From contig NZ_CP053833.1 of assembly GCF_013201935.1 (NCBI RefSeq), positions 1,674,001-1,738,000 of the forward strand: 64,000 bases of DNA, in the 5' to 3' direction. A program made the position numbers and the translations under genes. The notes beneath the pieces were generated by a model. It ran no database searches. It saw only the letters and a program-made list of their open reading frames with translations, and was not told the DNA's origin. Each line of letters begins with the position of its first letter. The stretch's first letter is position 1. Shown one piece after another: positions 1 to 7,494 of this stretch. The stretch is from Arcobacter cloacae (lineage in GTDB: Bacteria > Campylobacterota > Campylobacteria > Campylobacterales > Arcobacteraceae).

Positions 1-156
1 TATATTGTTCCACTAGAAAAAGAACTTGACTGGGGATATAGTATTCCATATATGTTAACTGGTCAATTAAATGAACATCCAAGAGCTGCTATGAAAGCTA
101 GAGATGAAAAAGATACAAAATATAGAGAGTTTTATAAATCTTTACTAGTTGATTAA
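1..156 (+). CDS. C-terminal end of an aldolase-like (HMGL/DRE-TIM type) protein, partial
   Basis: Frame 1 is open from the window edge to a TAA at 154-156 and gives 51 residues ending in YREFYKSLLVD. The segment WGYSIPYMLTGQLNEHPRAA resembles the C-terminal region of 4-hydroxy-2-oxovalerate-aldolase-like proteins of the HMG-CoA-lyase superfamily as found in campylobacterotal genomes; this is family recall from a short fragment, so the product name is tentative. The reading frame itself is well supported because it ends immediately before a clear rho-independent terminator. The start and catalytic domain lie outside the window. Confidence 0.55.
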   Translation, partial: YIVPLEKELDWGYSIPYMLTGQLNEHPRAAMKARDEKDTKYREFYKSLLVD

Positions 157-178
157 AAAAGGGCTTTGCCCTTTTTTA
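155..178 (+). terminator. Rho-independent terminator after the aldolase-like gene
   Basis: A perfect stem of AAAAAAGGGC and GCCCTTTTTT with loop TTT follows the stop codon directly and runs into a T tract. The A tract on the left means it can also stop the convergent YdhR-like gene, whose stop codon lies at 176-178. Confidence 0.85.
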
Positions 179-481
179 TAAAAAGTTTGCTTTTGTAATT
201 TTACTTAATTCTTCACTTATTTTAAAAATTTTTCCTCTTATATTTTTATATCCAAAACTCTCAAGTCTAGCTGTATGTTTTTCTAAATATCTTTTTGCAT
301 CAGCTTCATTTGAAAATAGATAAATTCCACCTGCTTCTTTTGTAGTTTCATTTTCAGTCCAAATTTTCCAAAGTAATCCCTCTTCGTTTGATATATCTTT
401 TGCTAAATCAACAAAAGCTTTTGAAAACTCTTCACCAAAAATTCCATCATGAGGGAAATCTACTTGTAAAAGGTATTTCAT
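176..481 (-). CDS. YdhR-like small monooxygenase-family protein
   Basis: This 101-residue cytoplasmic protein begins MKYLLQVDFPHDG and matches the length and pattern of the YdhR family (dimeric alpha-beta barrel, putative monooxygenases), including the conserved region around LLWKIWTENETTKEAGGIYLF and the helix with DAKRYLEKHTARL. No substrate can be deduced. The start is supported by an AGGAG eight bases upstream. It is divergent from a MarR-type regulator; a palindrome between them overlaps this gene's ribosome binding site, so control by that MarR protein is a reasonable inference. Members are often linked to handling of aromatic or electrophilic compounds. Confidence 0.75.
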   Translation of the reverse strand: MKYLLQVDFPHDGIFGEEFSKAFVDLAKDISNEEGLLWKIWTENETTKEAGGIYLFSNEADAKRYLEKHTARLESFGYKNIRGKIFKISEELSKITKANFL

Positions 482-488
482 GTTATAC

Positions 489-507
489 TCCTAAATAATT
501 TTTAGGA
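489..507. promoter_or_regulatory. Palindrome between ydhR-like and marR-like genes, candidate MarR operator
   Basis: TCCTAAA and TTTAGGA form perfect 7-bp arms around TAATT. The left arm, read on the minus strand, contributes the AGGAG ribosome binding site of the YdhR-like gene, and the site is about 40 bases ahead of the MarR-like start. Size and position fit a MarR dimer site controlling both genes; binding is inferred. Confidence 0.5.
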
Positions 508-546
508 ATATACACTAAAATTCACATTTTGTCAACTAGGTTTACA

Positions 547-966
547 ATGTCTTTATGCTTTTTATCGTTAGAAACAAGTAAAATATTCAATAATTTAATT
601 CTAGAAAATCTTGAAAACAATGGATTTGACGGACTAAGTGAATCTTTAATAGTTTTATTTCCTTATATAAATGAAAATAGTAATATTACTTCTTCTCAAC
701 TTGCTCAAAAAGTTGGTTATACAAGACAGGCTATGCATAAAAATATAAAAAAACTTGAAGAGTTGGGATATATAAAACTACTTTCTCAAAATCAAAAAGA
801 AAAAATTATTTGTTTTACTAATAGAGGTGAAAAACTTATTGTTGAAGCAAATAAATTTATATCTTCAATTGAAAAAAGTTTAGAAAATATTTTTGGGAAA
901 GATGAATTTGAAAAACATATAAAAATTCAATTTAAAATTTTTAATTACTTAACAGAATTAAAATAA
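547..966 (+). CDS. MarR-family transcriptional regulator
   Basis: The protein (139 residues from the ATG at 547) contains a winged helix-turn-helix: helices at ITSSQLAQKVGYTRQAMHKN, then IKKLEELGYIKL and a wing, with long flanking helices for dimerisation, the MarR layout and length. A TTG at 529 in frame would add six residues, but the AGG at 537-539 is well placed for the ATG at 547, so that start is preferred. It is divergent from the YdhR-like gene and probably represses it and itself. The ligand is unknown. Confidence 0.75.
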   Translation: MSLCFLSLETSKIFNNLILENLENNGFDGLSESLIVLFPYINENSNITSSQLAQKVGYTRQAMHKNIKKLEELGYIKLLSQNQKEKIICFTNRGEKLIVEANKFISSIEKSLENIFGKDEFEKHIKIQFKIFNYLTELK

Positions 967-2235
967 CTATCTAATCTCAAATCCACTTTTTACAATATCA
1001 ACTCCATATTTTACCCTTAGTTTTTGCATCTGATTTGTAAGATTTCTTTTTTTTAAATCAGATTCATACTCAAAAAGATTATAAGTATATTCATTTACTT
1101 TTGCAAAATTTAAAACTGTAATATTTAATTGTATAACTCCATGGGTTTTATGATTATCTGTTATATCAAAAAGTTTTATCATCTCACTTTTGAAATCCAT
1201 TTCATTAAAAATCCTATTTACATTTATATAGTTTTTTGATTTGATTTTATACTCATATCTTATTTTTATAGCATAAGTCAAAGGATTTACATTTTCTTTT
1301 TTTACTAAAAAACACAAATATCTACAAAGAATCATAACTCTTCTTCTTAACTCATTTCTATCAAAAATCACATCAAAAGTTCTTCCTATTCCTATTGATT
1401 TTTTTTCTCTTTCAACACTTAATTTATTATCTCTAATTCCACAAATACGATTATATAAATCAATTCCAGGTTTTTTCCAAGAGTAAAATAACTTTTGATT
1501 CTTTCTTATATCTCCTAAAGTTTTTATTCCATAACCTTTAAGCCTTTCTTGAAAAGCTTTTCCAATACCAGGAAACTCACCTATTGGAATATTTTTTATA
1601 AAATTTGGAATATCATCTAAACTTACATATTTAACTCCATTTGGTTTTGCATATTCAGTTATTAATTTTGAAAGATATTTTGTATTTGCAATTCCTATAG
1701 AAATGGGTAGATTTAACTCATCTTTTATTTTTTTCTTTAAAAAATATGCAAATTCTACTACTTCATTTTCATTGATAAAACCTGTAACATCTCCAAAAAA
1801 TTCATCTATTGAAAACTGTTCTACTAAAGGTATCTCTTTTATTAAAATATCTTTTAATTTTGATGATAAATCATGATATAAAGGATAATTTGGAGCTAAC
1901 ATTTTTAAATGTGGACACAAAGACAATGCCTCATTTACACTCATGGCTGTTTTAACTCCAAAAGCTCTTGCTTCATATGAAGCTGTGGTTATTATTCCTC
2001 TTATTTTCCCGTTTTCATCGACAAAATACTCTTTAAAACTTTTCATTCCTTCATTTGTAAGAATATTACTAACAAAGGCTCCACTATTAGAGGAAATCTC
2101 TCTAATCTCCTTTTTTGATGAGAAAATATTAAGATTACTGCGTCCTCCAACCGTAACTGGAATATGTAATAAACTCTCATCAATACTTCTATGAGCAGAG
2201 ACAAAAAAACAATCTATATCTAGGTGTAAAAACAT
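967..2235 (-). CDS. Y-family translesion DNA polymerase (DinB/UmuC-like)
   Basis: This 422-residue protein has the Y-family catalytic core: LDIDCFF at residues 5-11 (metal-binding Asp6 and Asp8), TASYEARAFGVKTAMS at about 84-99, and SIDEFF at 142-147 (Asp144, Glu145), followed by the helix-hairpin-helix thumb region IPIGEFPGIGKAFQERL and a little-finger domain ending at the C terminus. It would copy damaged DNA with low fidelity. Between residues 33 and 80, where DinB proteins have a few residues, about 45 extra residues are present; campylobacterotal Y-family enzymes often carry such a segment. No beta-clamp motif was assigned. It stands alone, convergent with the MarR-like gene with no gap between the stops. 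Confidence 0.88.
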   Translation of the reverse strand: MFLHLDIDCFFVSAHRSIDESLLHIPVTVGGRSNLNIFSSKKEIREISSNSGAFVSNILTNEGMKSFKEYFVDENGKIRGIITTASYEARAFGVKTAMSVNEALSLCPHLKMLAPNYPLYHDLSSKLKDILIKEIPLVEQFSIDEFFGDVTGFINENEVVEFAYFLKKKIKDELNLPISIGIANTKYLSKLITEYAKPNGVKYVSLDDIPNFIKNIPIGEFPGIGKAFQERLKGYGIKTLGDIRKNQKLFYSWKKPGIDLYNRICGIRDNKLSVEREKKSIGIGRTFDVIFDRNELRRRVMILCRYLCFLVKKENVNPLTYAIKIRYEYKIKSKNYINVNRIFNEMDFKSEMIKLFDITDNHKTHGVIQLNITVLNFAKVNEYTYNLFEYESDLKKRNLTNQMQKLRVKYGVDIVKSGFEIR

Positions 2236-2376
2236 AATAAAACTTTATCAAAATTATAAGAGAGAACTCAATTTTATTACAATTTGAAATATTTTTGAAA
2301 AAAATAATTTATCTATTTTTAAGATTAATAAATTATTATATTCTTGTTTATACAGGTTATAACTAAAGGAGAGAAA

Positions 2377-2673
2377 ATGAAAAAAATTGCACTGTTAATG
2401 GCGTGTCTATTTGGACTGTCTTATGCTGCTGAATATGATCCAGTAAGAGGAGAGATGTTATCTTTATCTTGCGCTTCTTGTCATGGTACAGATGGAAAAT
2501 CTGAAGCAATTACGCCTTCTATTGCTGGTATGGGTAAAGCTAGCTTACACCAAATTTTATTAGATTATAAAAGTGGAAAAAGAACTGAAACTATGATGCA
2601 AAAACATGCTAAAGGTTTTAGTGATGAAGAATTAGAGCAAATTGCTTATTTCTTTTCAAAAATTGAGAGATAA
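2377..2673 (+). CDS. fccA: Periplasmic c-type cytochrome, flavocytochrome c sulfide dehydrogenase small subunit (FccA-like)
   Basis: This 98-residue protein has a Sec signal peptide (residues 1-17, ending SYA), one haem-binding CASCH at residues 32-36 and a downstream methionine-rich stretch (TMMQKHAKGF) likely to supply the axial ligand. It is a class I single-haem cytochrome of the family that accepts electrons from the flavoprotein subunit of sulfide dehydrogenase. The next gene encodes that flavoprotein 11 bases downstream. The ATG at 2377 follows AAAGGAGAG; an ATG at 2344 lacks a ribosome binding site and would spoil the signal peptide. The upstream AT-rich region has an inverted repeat at 2303-2337 of low information content. 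Confidence 0.85.
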   Translation: MKKIALLMACLFGLSYAAEYDPVRGEMLSLSCASCHGTDGKSEAITPSIAGMGKASLHQILLDYKSGKRTETMMQKHAKGFSDEELEQIAYFFSKIER

Positions 2674-2684
2674 AGGATAATATC

Positions 2685-3971
2685 ATGATAAATAGAAGAA
2701 GTTTTAATAAAATACTTTTTGGAACGACAGCTTTATCTTTAGCTGCTTGTGCTGGTATAGCTGATGTTTCTCTTCCAGCAAATAAAAAAAGAGTTGTAAT
2801 TGTTGGTGGTGGTTTTGGTGGTGCTACTGCTGCTAAATATCTAAAAAGATTTAGTCCTGATACAGAAGTTATTTTAATAGAGCAAAATAAAGAGTATTTT
2901 ACTTGTCCATTTAGTAATACTGTAATTGCAGGTATGAATAAAATTGATTATATTAAACACGATTACAAAACTTTAGAAAAAAAATATAATGTTATAGTAA
3001 TGCATGAAAAAGTAAAAAAAGTTGATGGTGCTACAAGTACAGTTATTTTAGAAAATGGAAAAGTAATTCCTTTTACAAAAGCTATTGTTGCTCCTGGAAT
3101 TGATTTTAAATATGAAAAAGGATATGTTGAAGGTTCTGAAAAATATGCACCTCATGCATATAAAGCAGGAGAGCAAACTCTTCTTTTAACAGAACAACTT
3201 CATAGTATGAAAGATGGAGGAACATTCGTAATGGTTGCTCCAAAAGACCCATTTAGATGTCCTCCTGGACCATACGAAAGAATTTCATTAGTTGCTCATT
3301 ATCTTAAAGAAAATAAACCTAATTCTAAAATAATTATTTTAGACCAAAAAAACAAATTCTCTAAACAAGGATTATTTGAAGAGGGTTGGGATAAACTTTA
3401 TAAAGGTATGATTGATTGGAGAAATGTTGAATTTGGTGGAAAAGTAGTATCTGTTGATCCAAAAAATAAAGTTGTTGAAACAGAAGATGAAGAAGTTAAA
3501 GCTGATGTATTAAACTACATTCCAGATCAAAAAGCTGGAAAATTAGCATTTGATTCAGGATTAACTGAAGGTGATTGGTGTCCTGTAAATACGAAAACAT
3601 TTGAATCTAAACTTGTAAAAAATGTATACGTAATTGGTGATGCAGCTGTTGCTTCTCCTATGCCAAAATCTGGATTCTCAGCAAATTCTCATGCTAAAAT
3701 TGCTGCTTTACAAATTTCAAGAATTTTAGCAAATCAACCAGTTGTTAATCCTCCAAAACTTGCTAATACTTGTTATAGTTTAGTTTCTCCTACTTATGGA
3801 ATCTCTATTGCTGCTATTTATGAAGCACAAGAAGATAAAATAACTGACTTAAAAGATACATTGGGTGCTGGTGGATTAAGTCCTGCTCATGCTGATGAAG
3901 GAATTAGAATGCAAGAAGCTGAATATGCGGTTGGTTGGTATAAAAACCAAATGTCGGATATTTTTAAATAA
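2685..3971 (+). CDS. fccB: Flavocytochrome c sulfide dehydrogenase, flavoprotein subunit (FccB-like)
   Basis: This 428-residue flavoprotein would oxidise sulfide to sulfur or polysulfide in the periplasm and pass electrons to the cytochrome encoded just upstream. It starts with a twin-arginine signal (NRRSFNKI) followed by LSLAAC, so it may be a Tat-exported lipoprotein. The FAD-binding VVIVGGGFGGATAA is at residues 37-50; the redox-active cysteines of the family correspond to Cys74 (YFTCPFSNT) and the cysteine in DPFRCPPGPY (about 205); a second FAD contact YVIGDAAVA is at about 316-324, followed by the FCSD C-terminal domain. Length and domain order are normal. A strong terminator follows. 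Confidence 0.88.
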   Translation: MINRRSFNKILFGTTALSLAACAGIADVSLPANKKRVVIVGGGFGGATAAKYLKRFSPDTEVILIEQNKEYFTCPFSNTVIAGMNKIDYIKHDYKTLEKKYNVIVMHEKVKKVDGATSTVILENGKVIPFTKAIVAPGIDFKYEKGYVEGSEKYAPHAYKAGEQTLLLTEQLHSMKDGGTFVMVAPKDPFRCPPGPYERISLVAHYLKENKPNSKIIILDQKNKFSKQGLFEEGWDKLYKGMIDWRNVEFGGKVVSVDPKNKVVETEDEEVKADVLNYIPDQKAGKLAFDSGLTEGDWCPVNTKTFESKLVKNVYVIGDAAVASPMPKSGFSANSHAKIAALQISRILANQPVVNPPKLANTCYSLVSPTYGISIAAIYEAQEDKITDLKDTLGAGGLSPAHADEGIRMQEAEYAVGWYKNQMSDIFK

Positions 3972-3988
3972 AAACAAAAAAGATAAGA
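3961..3988 (+). repeat. AT-rich direct repeat, copy 1, at the fccB stop and terminator
   Basis: This copy spans the last codons of fccB and the left side of its terminator. It matches 5449-5477 nearly base for base (both contain ACAAAAAAGATAAGA preceded by TTTTTAAATAAA, differing by one A). The two copies flank the orphan gene at 4037-5401. Confidence 0.5.
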
Positions 3989-4008
3989 CACTTTTTAGTG
4001 TCTTATCT
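3981..4008. terminator. Bidirectional terminator between fccB and the orphan gene
   Basis: AGATAAGACACT and AGTGTCTTATCT form a perfect 12-bp stem with a TTTT loop. AATTTTTAT follows on the plus strand, and the AAAACAAAAA on the left gives a U tract on the minus strand, so it can serve both converging genes. Confidence 0.88.
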
Positions 4009-4036
4009 AATTTTTATCTATGATATGTAAATAATT

Positions 4037-5401
4037 TTATTTATTTATACTTTTAACTTTCCATAAGAAATACGAAGGATTTTCTTTTATTTCATTTTGA
4101 TATTCAGTATAAGTTTTATAACCATTAAAGATTGAAATTAATGTTGCAAAAGTTGAAATACCACTTGTAAAAACTGATGCACCTAATCCAGCAAGTCCTA
4201 TTCCTATATCTATTGAAGATTTGTTTTTTATACTCTTTATTTTAGAATTAATTGCAGCAATTTGAACTTCTTCAAGTTCATGTTTTACATCTTCAATTTT
4301 TGATTTTATTTTTAAGACATCTTTTTCAAGCTTCAAATCTCTCAATTGTTTTTCTAATTCTCGTCTAAATAATTCAAATTCTTCCCCATCATCTTTTCGA
4401 ATAGACATTAAATCTCTTATATCAATATCCTCAAAAAAATTTAAATCAAAATTTAGCATTAAATCCGTTACATTACTTTTAATATTAGTTTCTATGTTAA
4501 ATTGACTTTTTAATAACTCACTTACAAAACTAGATGTTGTAATATATTGAGCTTTTAATTTTGTTGATAAACTAATATCCATAGAAATTTTTCTAAAATG
4601 AGCTATGCTACTTTGATTAATTGATTGAGTAACCCAACTATCAAAACTTTCTTTTGAAGGTGGTGTATTTGGTAGTGTCATTGCAAATTCAATCTTTTTT
4701 TCTTTTTTATTAATACTAATTATTTCTTGCTCAAATAAATTGTACATATTCATAAACTCTGTATCATCATTTTTAAATAAAACTTCAATCGTTCTGTCAA
4801 TCTCAAAATTTTTATTTATAGTTAAATATTGTCCATTTTTCTTAAAACTTCTTAGTAGTTTATTTTCATAATATAAATCCATTATATTACGAGGTAATAT
4901 ATTTCCATATTGATTTTCTGAATAAGTAAAAGGTATTTCACTTTTTGGTTCAAAAAAATAACTTGTTGGAAAAAATTTCAAATAAGTTGATTCCACTAAA
5001 ATTTCAGCATTTTTAAATTTTTGTATAATTTCAATTAAGTTTTTTCTGTGAATTAAATTATCTTTTTTAACTCCCAGATATTCATTAAAAGTATTCTGGG
5101 TTGTATTAGTTGGTGTTGATATTTCAAATAATGGATCAGTAATTATTACCTGATCTAAATAAATTGACATTTGTTTTATTTTTGAAAAATTCATTAGAGT
5201 ATTTGTATTAAATATTTTTATTTGATTTGCATAAATAGTAATTTCTTCATAAAGATTATGTATATTTTTTAAAATATAATTTCTATATCTTTCAAATTCT
5301 TTTTCAATTTCTTTTTCTGAAAATTTAGAATAATTATTAATTAAAAATTTATCTTCATATAAAAAACTATTTTTTAAAAAAGTATATATTAATTTACTCA
5401 A
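4037..5401 (-). CDS. Orphan 454-residue protein of unknown function with coiled coil and C-terminal hydrophobic hairpin
   Basis: I do not recognise a family. It starts at a TTG with TAGGA seven bases upstream. The first 330 residues are soluble, rich in Asn, Ile and Phe, with no signal peptide. Residues around 335-350 read IRDLMSIRKDDGEEFELF, and a charged heptad-like coiled coil follows to about 395. It ends with two Gly/Ala/Ser-rich hydrophobic helices (about 398-430, GIGLAGLGASVFTSGIST) and a short polar tail. That layout suggests a protein that associates with membranes or oligomerises through its C terminus. It has its own terminators on both sides, no operon partner, and is flanked by near-identical repeats, suggesting accessory origin. 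Confidence 0.75.
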   Translation of the reverse strand: MSKLIYTFLKNSFLYEDKFLINNYSKFSEKEIEKEFERYRNYILKNIHNLYEEITIYANQIKIFNTNTLMNFSKIKQMSIYLDQVIITDPLFEISTPTNTTQNTFNEYLGVKKDNLIHRKNLIEIIQKFKNAEILVESTYLKFFPTSYFFEPKSEIPFTYSENQYGNILPRNIMDLYYENKLLRSFKKNGQYLTINKNFEIDRTIEVLFKNDDTEFMNMYNLFEQEIISINKKEKKIEFAMTLPNTPPSKESFDSWVTQSINQSSIAHFRKISMDISLSTKLKAQYITTSSFVSELLKSQFNIETNIKSNVTDLMLNFDLNFFEDIDIRDLMSIRKDDGEEFELFRRELEKQLRDLKLEKDVLKIKSKIEDVKHELEEVQIAAINSKIKSIKNKSSIDIGIGLAGLGASVFTSGISTFATLISIFNGYKTYTEYQNEIKENPSYFLWKVKSINK

Positions 5402-5448
5402 ATTTAATTCCTACTAGCATATTTAGGATAGTTTTTAAAAGTATTTGT

Positions 5449-5477
5449 TTTTTAAATAAAAACAAAAAAGATAAGAG
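5449..5477 (+). repeat. AT-rich direct repeat, copy 2, upstream of the orphan gene
   Basis: This is the near-identical partner of 3961-3988. It includes the left part of the terminator of the 64-residue protein gene. Homology ends inside the terminator stems, which then differ in sequence. Confidence 0.5.
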
Positions 5478-5496
5478 ATTTTGTAAATCTCTTATC
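5470..5496 (-). terminator. Terminator of the 64-residue protein gene
   Basis: GATAAGAGATTT and AAATCTCTTATC form a perfect 12-bp stem with loop TGT. Read on the minus strand it lies directly after the stop codon at 5505 and is followed by TTTTTTGTTTT. Confidence 0.88.
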
Positions 5497-5504
5497 GAAA
5501 AAAC

Positions 5505-5699
5505 TTAACTATTAAAAGGTTTAATTAACTCTTCAAACCATTTATTTGCATCTTCAACTGTTTCAAATCTTTTTGATTTTGCAACTTGGTCTTTTCCTTC
5601 ATAAAATCTAACTCTAATTCCATCTTCCACATGGTCAATTTTTGTTCTTGTAATTCTTGATAGGTTTAAATAAACCCTTTCATTTAATCTTACAAACAT
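5505..5699 (-). CDS. Conserved-looking 64-residue protein of unknown function
   Basis: This small soluble protein (MFVRLNERVYLNLSRITRTK...) mixes beta-prone and charged residues, has no cysteine, and ends with a helix EDANKWFEELIKPF. The start is supported by AGGAG in the upstream sequence (TAGGAGAAAAAA before ATG), and a perfect terminator follows its stop, so it is a genuine monocistronic gene. I do not recognise a family. It is separated from the upstream tup block by about 65 bases containing a weak hairpin. Confidence 0.65.
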   Translation of the reverse strand: MFVRLNERVYLNLSRITRTKIDHVEDGIRVRFYEGKDQVAKSKRFETVEDANKWFEELIKPFNS

Positions 5700-5742
5700 T
5701 TTTTTCTCCTACTATTATTTTAAATATTGTACTTCAATCTAC

Positions 5743-5760
5743 TTGTAAGGACTCTTACAA
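5743..5760. terminator. Hairpin after tupC, weak terminator candidate
   Basis: TTGTAAG and CTTACAA form a 7-bp stem with loop GACT just past the tupC stop. There is no T tract on the minus-strand side, so it may instead protect the 3' end of the transcript. Confidence 0.35.
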
Positions 5761-5764
5761 ATTT

Positions 5765-6781
5765 TTATATCCAACAGATTTTACTTAAATCAATGTTGAT
5801 ATTTATTTTATCTCCTGGAAATAACATCTCTTTTTGCATCTCTTCTTTAGTAACTAAAGTATTGAAATTTACCCCTGCAATTGAAAAATCTAATTGAAGA
5901 TTATCTTCCTTATCATCTTGATGAATTGAAGTTATAACACCAAGAAGAGTATTTTCACTTTTTATCTCATTACAATTCTCTTTACAAACTTTTATATCAT
6001 TTGAATTTATCATAATAACTGAATCTCTTTTTTTACTTTGACTATTTGGGATTATTAATCTTTGACCATCTATAAATACTTTTACTAAATATCCCAATTC
6101 ATCTTTTATCCAAGGAGAAAAAAGAAGATTTATATTTCCATTTTCTACTAAATTTCCTTGAAACAGAGCAATTTTTTTATCACTTATATGATTTAACCAA
6201 TTATAATCGTGGCTTGAAATAAATATTGTTGTGTTATATTTTTGTTTTGCAAGCAAAATTGCTTCTTTTATAAGTTGAGCTGAGTTTGTATCAACTCCCG
6301 CTGTTGGTTCATCTAAAATCAAAACCTTTGGTCTTAATATAAGTCTTGCTGCAAGGGCAACCCTTTGGGCTTCACCACCTGAAAGCTGACTCCATTTTCT
6401 TTTTGAAAAATCACTATCAAGTCCTACTAAAGCTAAAGCTTCATCTACTTTTTCTTTTAAATTTTCATTTTCATCTCTTATTTTTAAACCATAAGCAATA
6501 TTTTCAAATACACTTCTTTTTAAAAGGTATGGATTTTGAGGAAGAATTACTATACTTTTTTTTATTTCTGAATCAATTTTATTTGAATTTTCAAAAAGTA
6601 TTTCACCTTTTGTTGGTTTACAAATAAAAGAGAGTAATGAAAAAAGTGTTGATTTTCCACTTCCATTTGGTCCAAAAAATCCAATAATTTGATTTTTATG
6701 TAAAATTAAATTCTCTATATTTAAAACTTTTTTTCCATCATAATAGTGTTCTATATTTTTTAATTCATATAAAATACTCAT
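5765..6781 (-). CDS. tupC: Tungstate ABC transporter, ATP-binding subunit TupC
   Basis: This protein (338 residues from the ATG at 6781) powers tungstate import through TupB. It has Walker A GPNGSGKST at about residues 38-46, Q-loop LPQNPYLL, signature LSGGEAQR, Walker B VLILDEPTAG and the switch histidine in ISSHDYNW. About 100 C-terminal residues form a regulatory domain related to those of molybdate/tungstate importers, which may sense oxyanion. The start at 6781 makes an ATGA overlap with the tupB stop and has AAAGGAA nine bases upstream; an ATG three codons earlier has a badly placed ribosome binding site. It is the last gene of the formate dehydrogenase/cofactor block. Confidence 0.88.
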   Translation of the reverse strand: MSILYELKNIEHYYDGKKVLNIENLILHKNQIIGFFGPNGSGKSTLFSLLSFICKPTKGEILFENSNKIDSEIKKSIVILPQNPYLLKRSVFENIAYGLKIRDENENLKEKVDEALALVGLDSDFSKRKWSQLSGGEAQRVALAARLILRPKVLILDEPTAGVDTNSAQLIKEAILLAKQKYNTTIFISSHDYNWLNHISDKKIALFQGNLVENGNINLLFSPWIKDELGYLVKVFIDGQRLIIPNSQSKKRDSVIMINSNDIKVCKENCNEIKSENTLLGVITSIHQDDKEDNLQLDFSIAGVNFNTLVTKEEMQKEMLFPGDKININIDLSKICWI

Positions 6782-7473
6782 TGAACCCATTTCCTTTTTA
6801 ATATTGTTAAAGAGATATTAACCATCAAAGCAACAGCAAATAAAACTAATCCTAAAGCAATTCCTGTTACAAACTCACCTTTTCCTGTTTCAAGAGAAAT
6901 TGCTGTTGTAATAGTTCTTGTATGATATTTGATATTTCCTCCAACCATCATAGAAATACCAATTTCTGTAATAATTCTTCCATAAGCAGTCATAGCAGCT
7001 GTCATAAGTCCAAATCTAGCTTCAACTAAAGTAGCTTTTAAAATCTGATATGAACTAGCACCTAAACCTTTAAGGGATAAATACAATCTTTTATCAACCA
7101 TCTCAACTTGAGCAGCTGTTAAAGCAATAATTATTGGTAAACCTAAAAAGATTTGTCCAATAATTATTGCTTTTTGAGTAAAGAGTAAATTATATTCACC
7201 AAATACTCCAGCTTGAGATAAAGAGGTATATACAACAAGTCCAATAACAACCGTTGGAATTGCTAAAAAAGTATCAACAATAGTTCTAATAATAGTTTTT
7301 CCAGGAAATTGATAATATCCTAATAAAAAACCTAAAGGAAGCCCTATTAATAAACTAATAAACAATGACCAAGAAGAGACTGTTACTGTTACACTTATTG
7401 CTGAATATACACTTTCATTGCCAGAGACAAGAAGCTGTATAGCTTCTTGAAAACCATCAGTAAATAAATTCAT
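6778..7473 (-). CDS. tupB: Tungstate ABC transporter, permease TupB
   Basis: This 231-residue integral membrane protein has about five or six transmembrane helices and the binding-protein-dependent permease motif (EARFGLMTAAMTAYGRIITEIG, coupling helix to TupC). Its length fits TupB rather than the ModB permeases, and the substrate assignment rests on the adjacent TupA. It overlaps tupC by four bases and follows tupA after 21 bases. Together they deliver tungstate for the formate dehydrogenase encoded upstream in the same block. Confidence 0.88.
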   Translation of the reverse strand: MNLFTDGFQEAIQLLVSGNESVYSAISVTVTVSSWSLFISLLIGLPLGFLLGYYQFPGKTIIRTIVDTFLAIPTVVIGLVVYTSLSQAGVFGEYNLLFTQKAIIIGQIFLGLPIIIALTAAQVEMVDKRLYLSLKGLGASSYQILKATLVEARFGLMTAAMTAYGRIITEIGISMMVGGNIKYHTRTITTAISLETGKGEFVTGIALGLVLFAVALMVNISLTILKRKWVQ

Positions 7474-7494
7474 TCTTTACTCTTACCTTATAAT

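Noticed and set aside
2303-2337. Inverted repeat AATAATTTAT ... ATAAATTATT ahead of fccA
   Set aside because: It is made only of A and T in an AT-rich promoter region; such repeats are expected by chance and nothing else supports a site.
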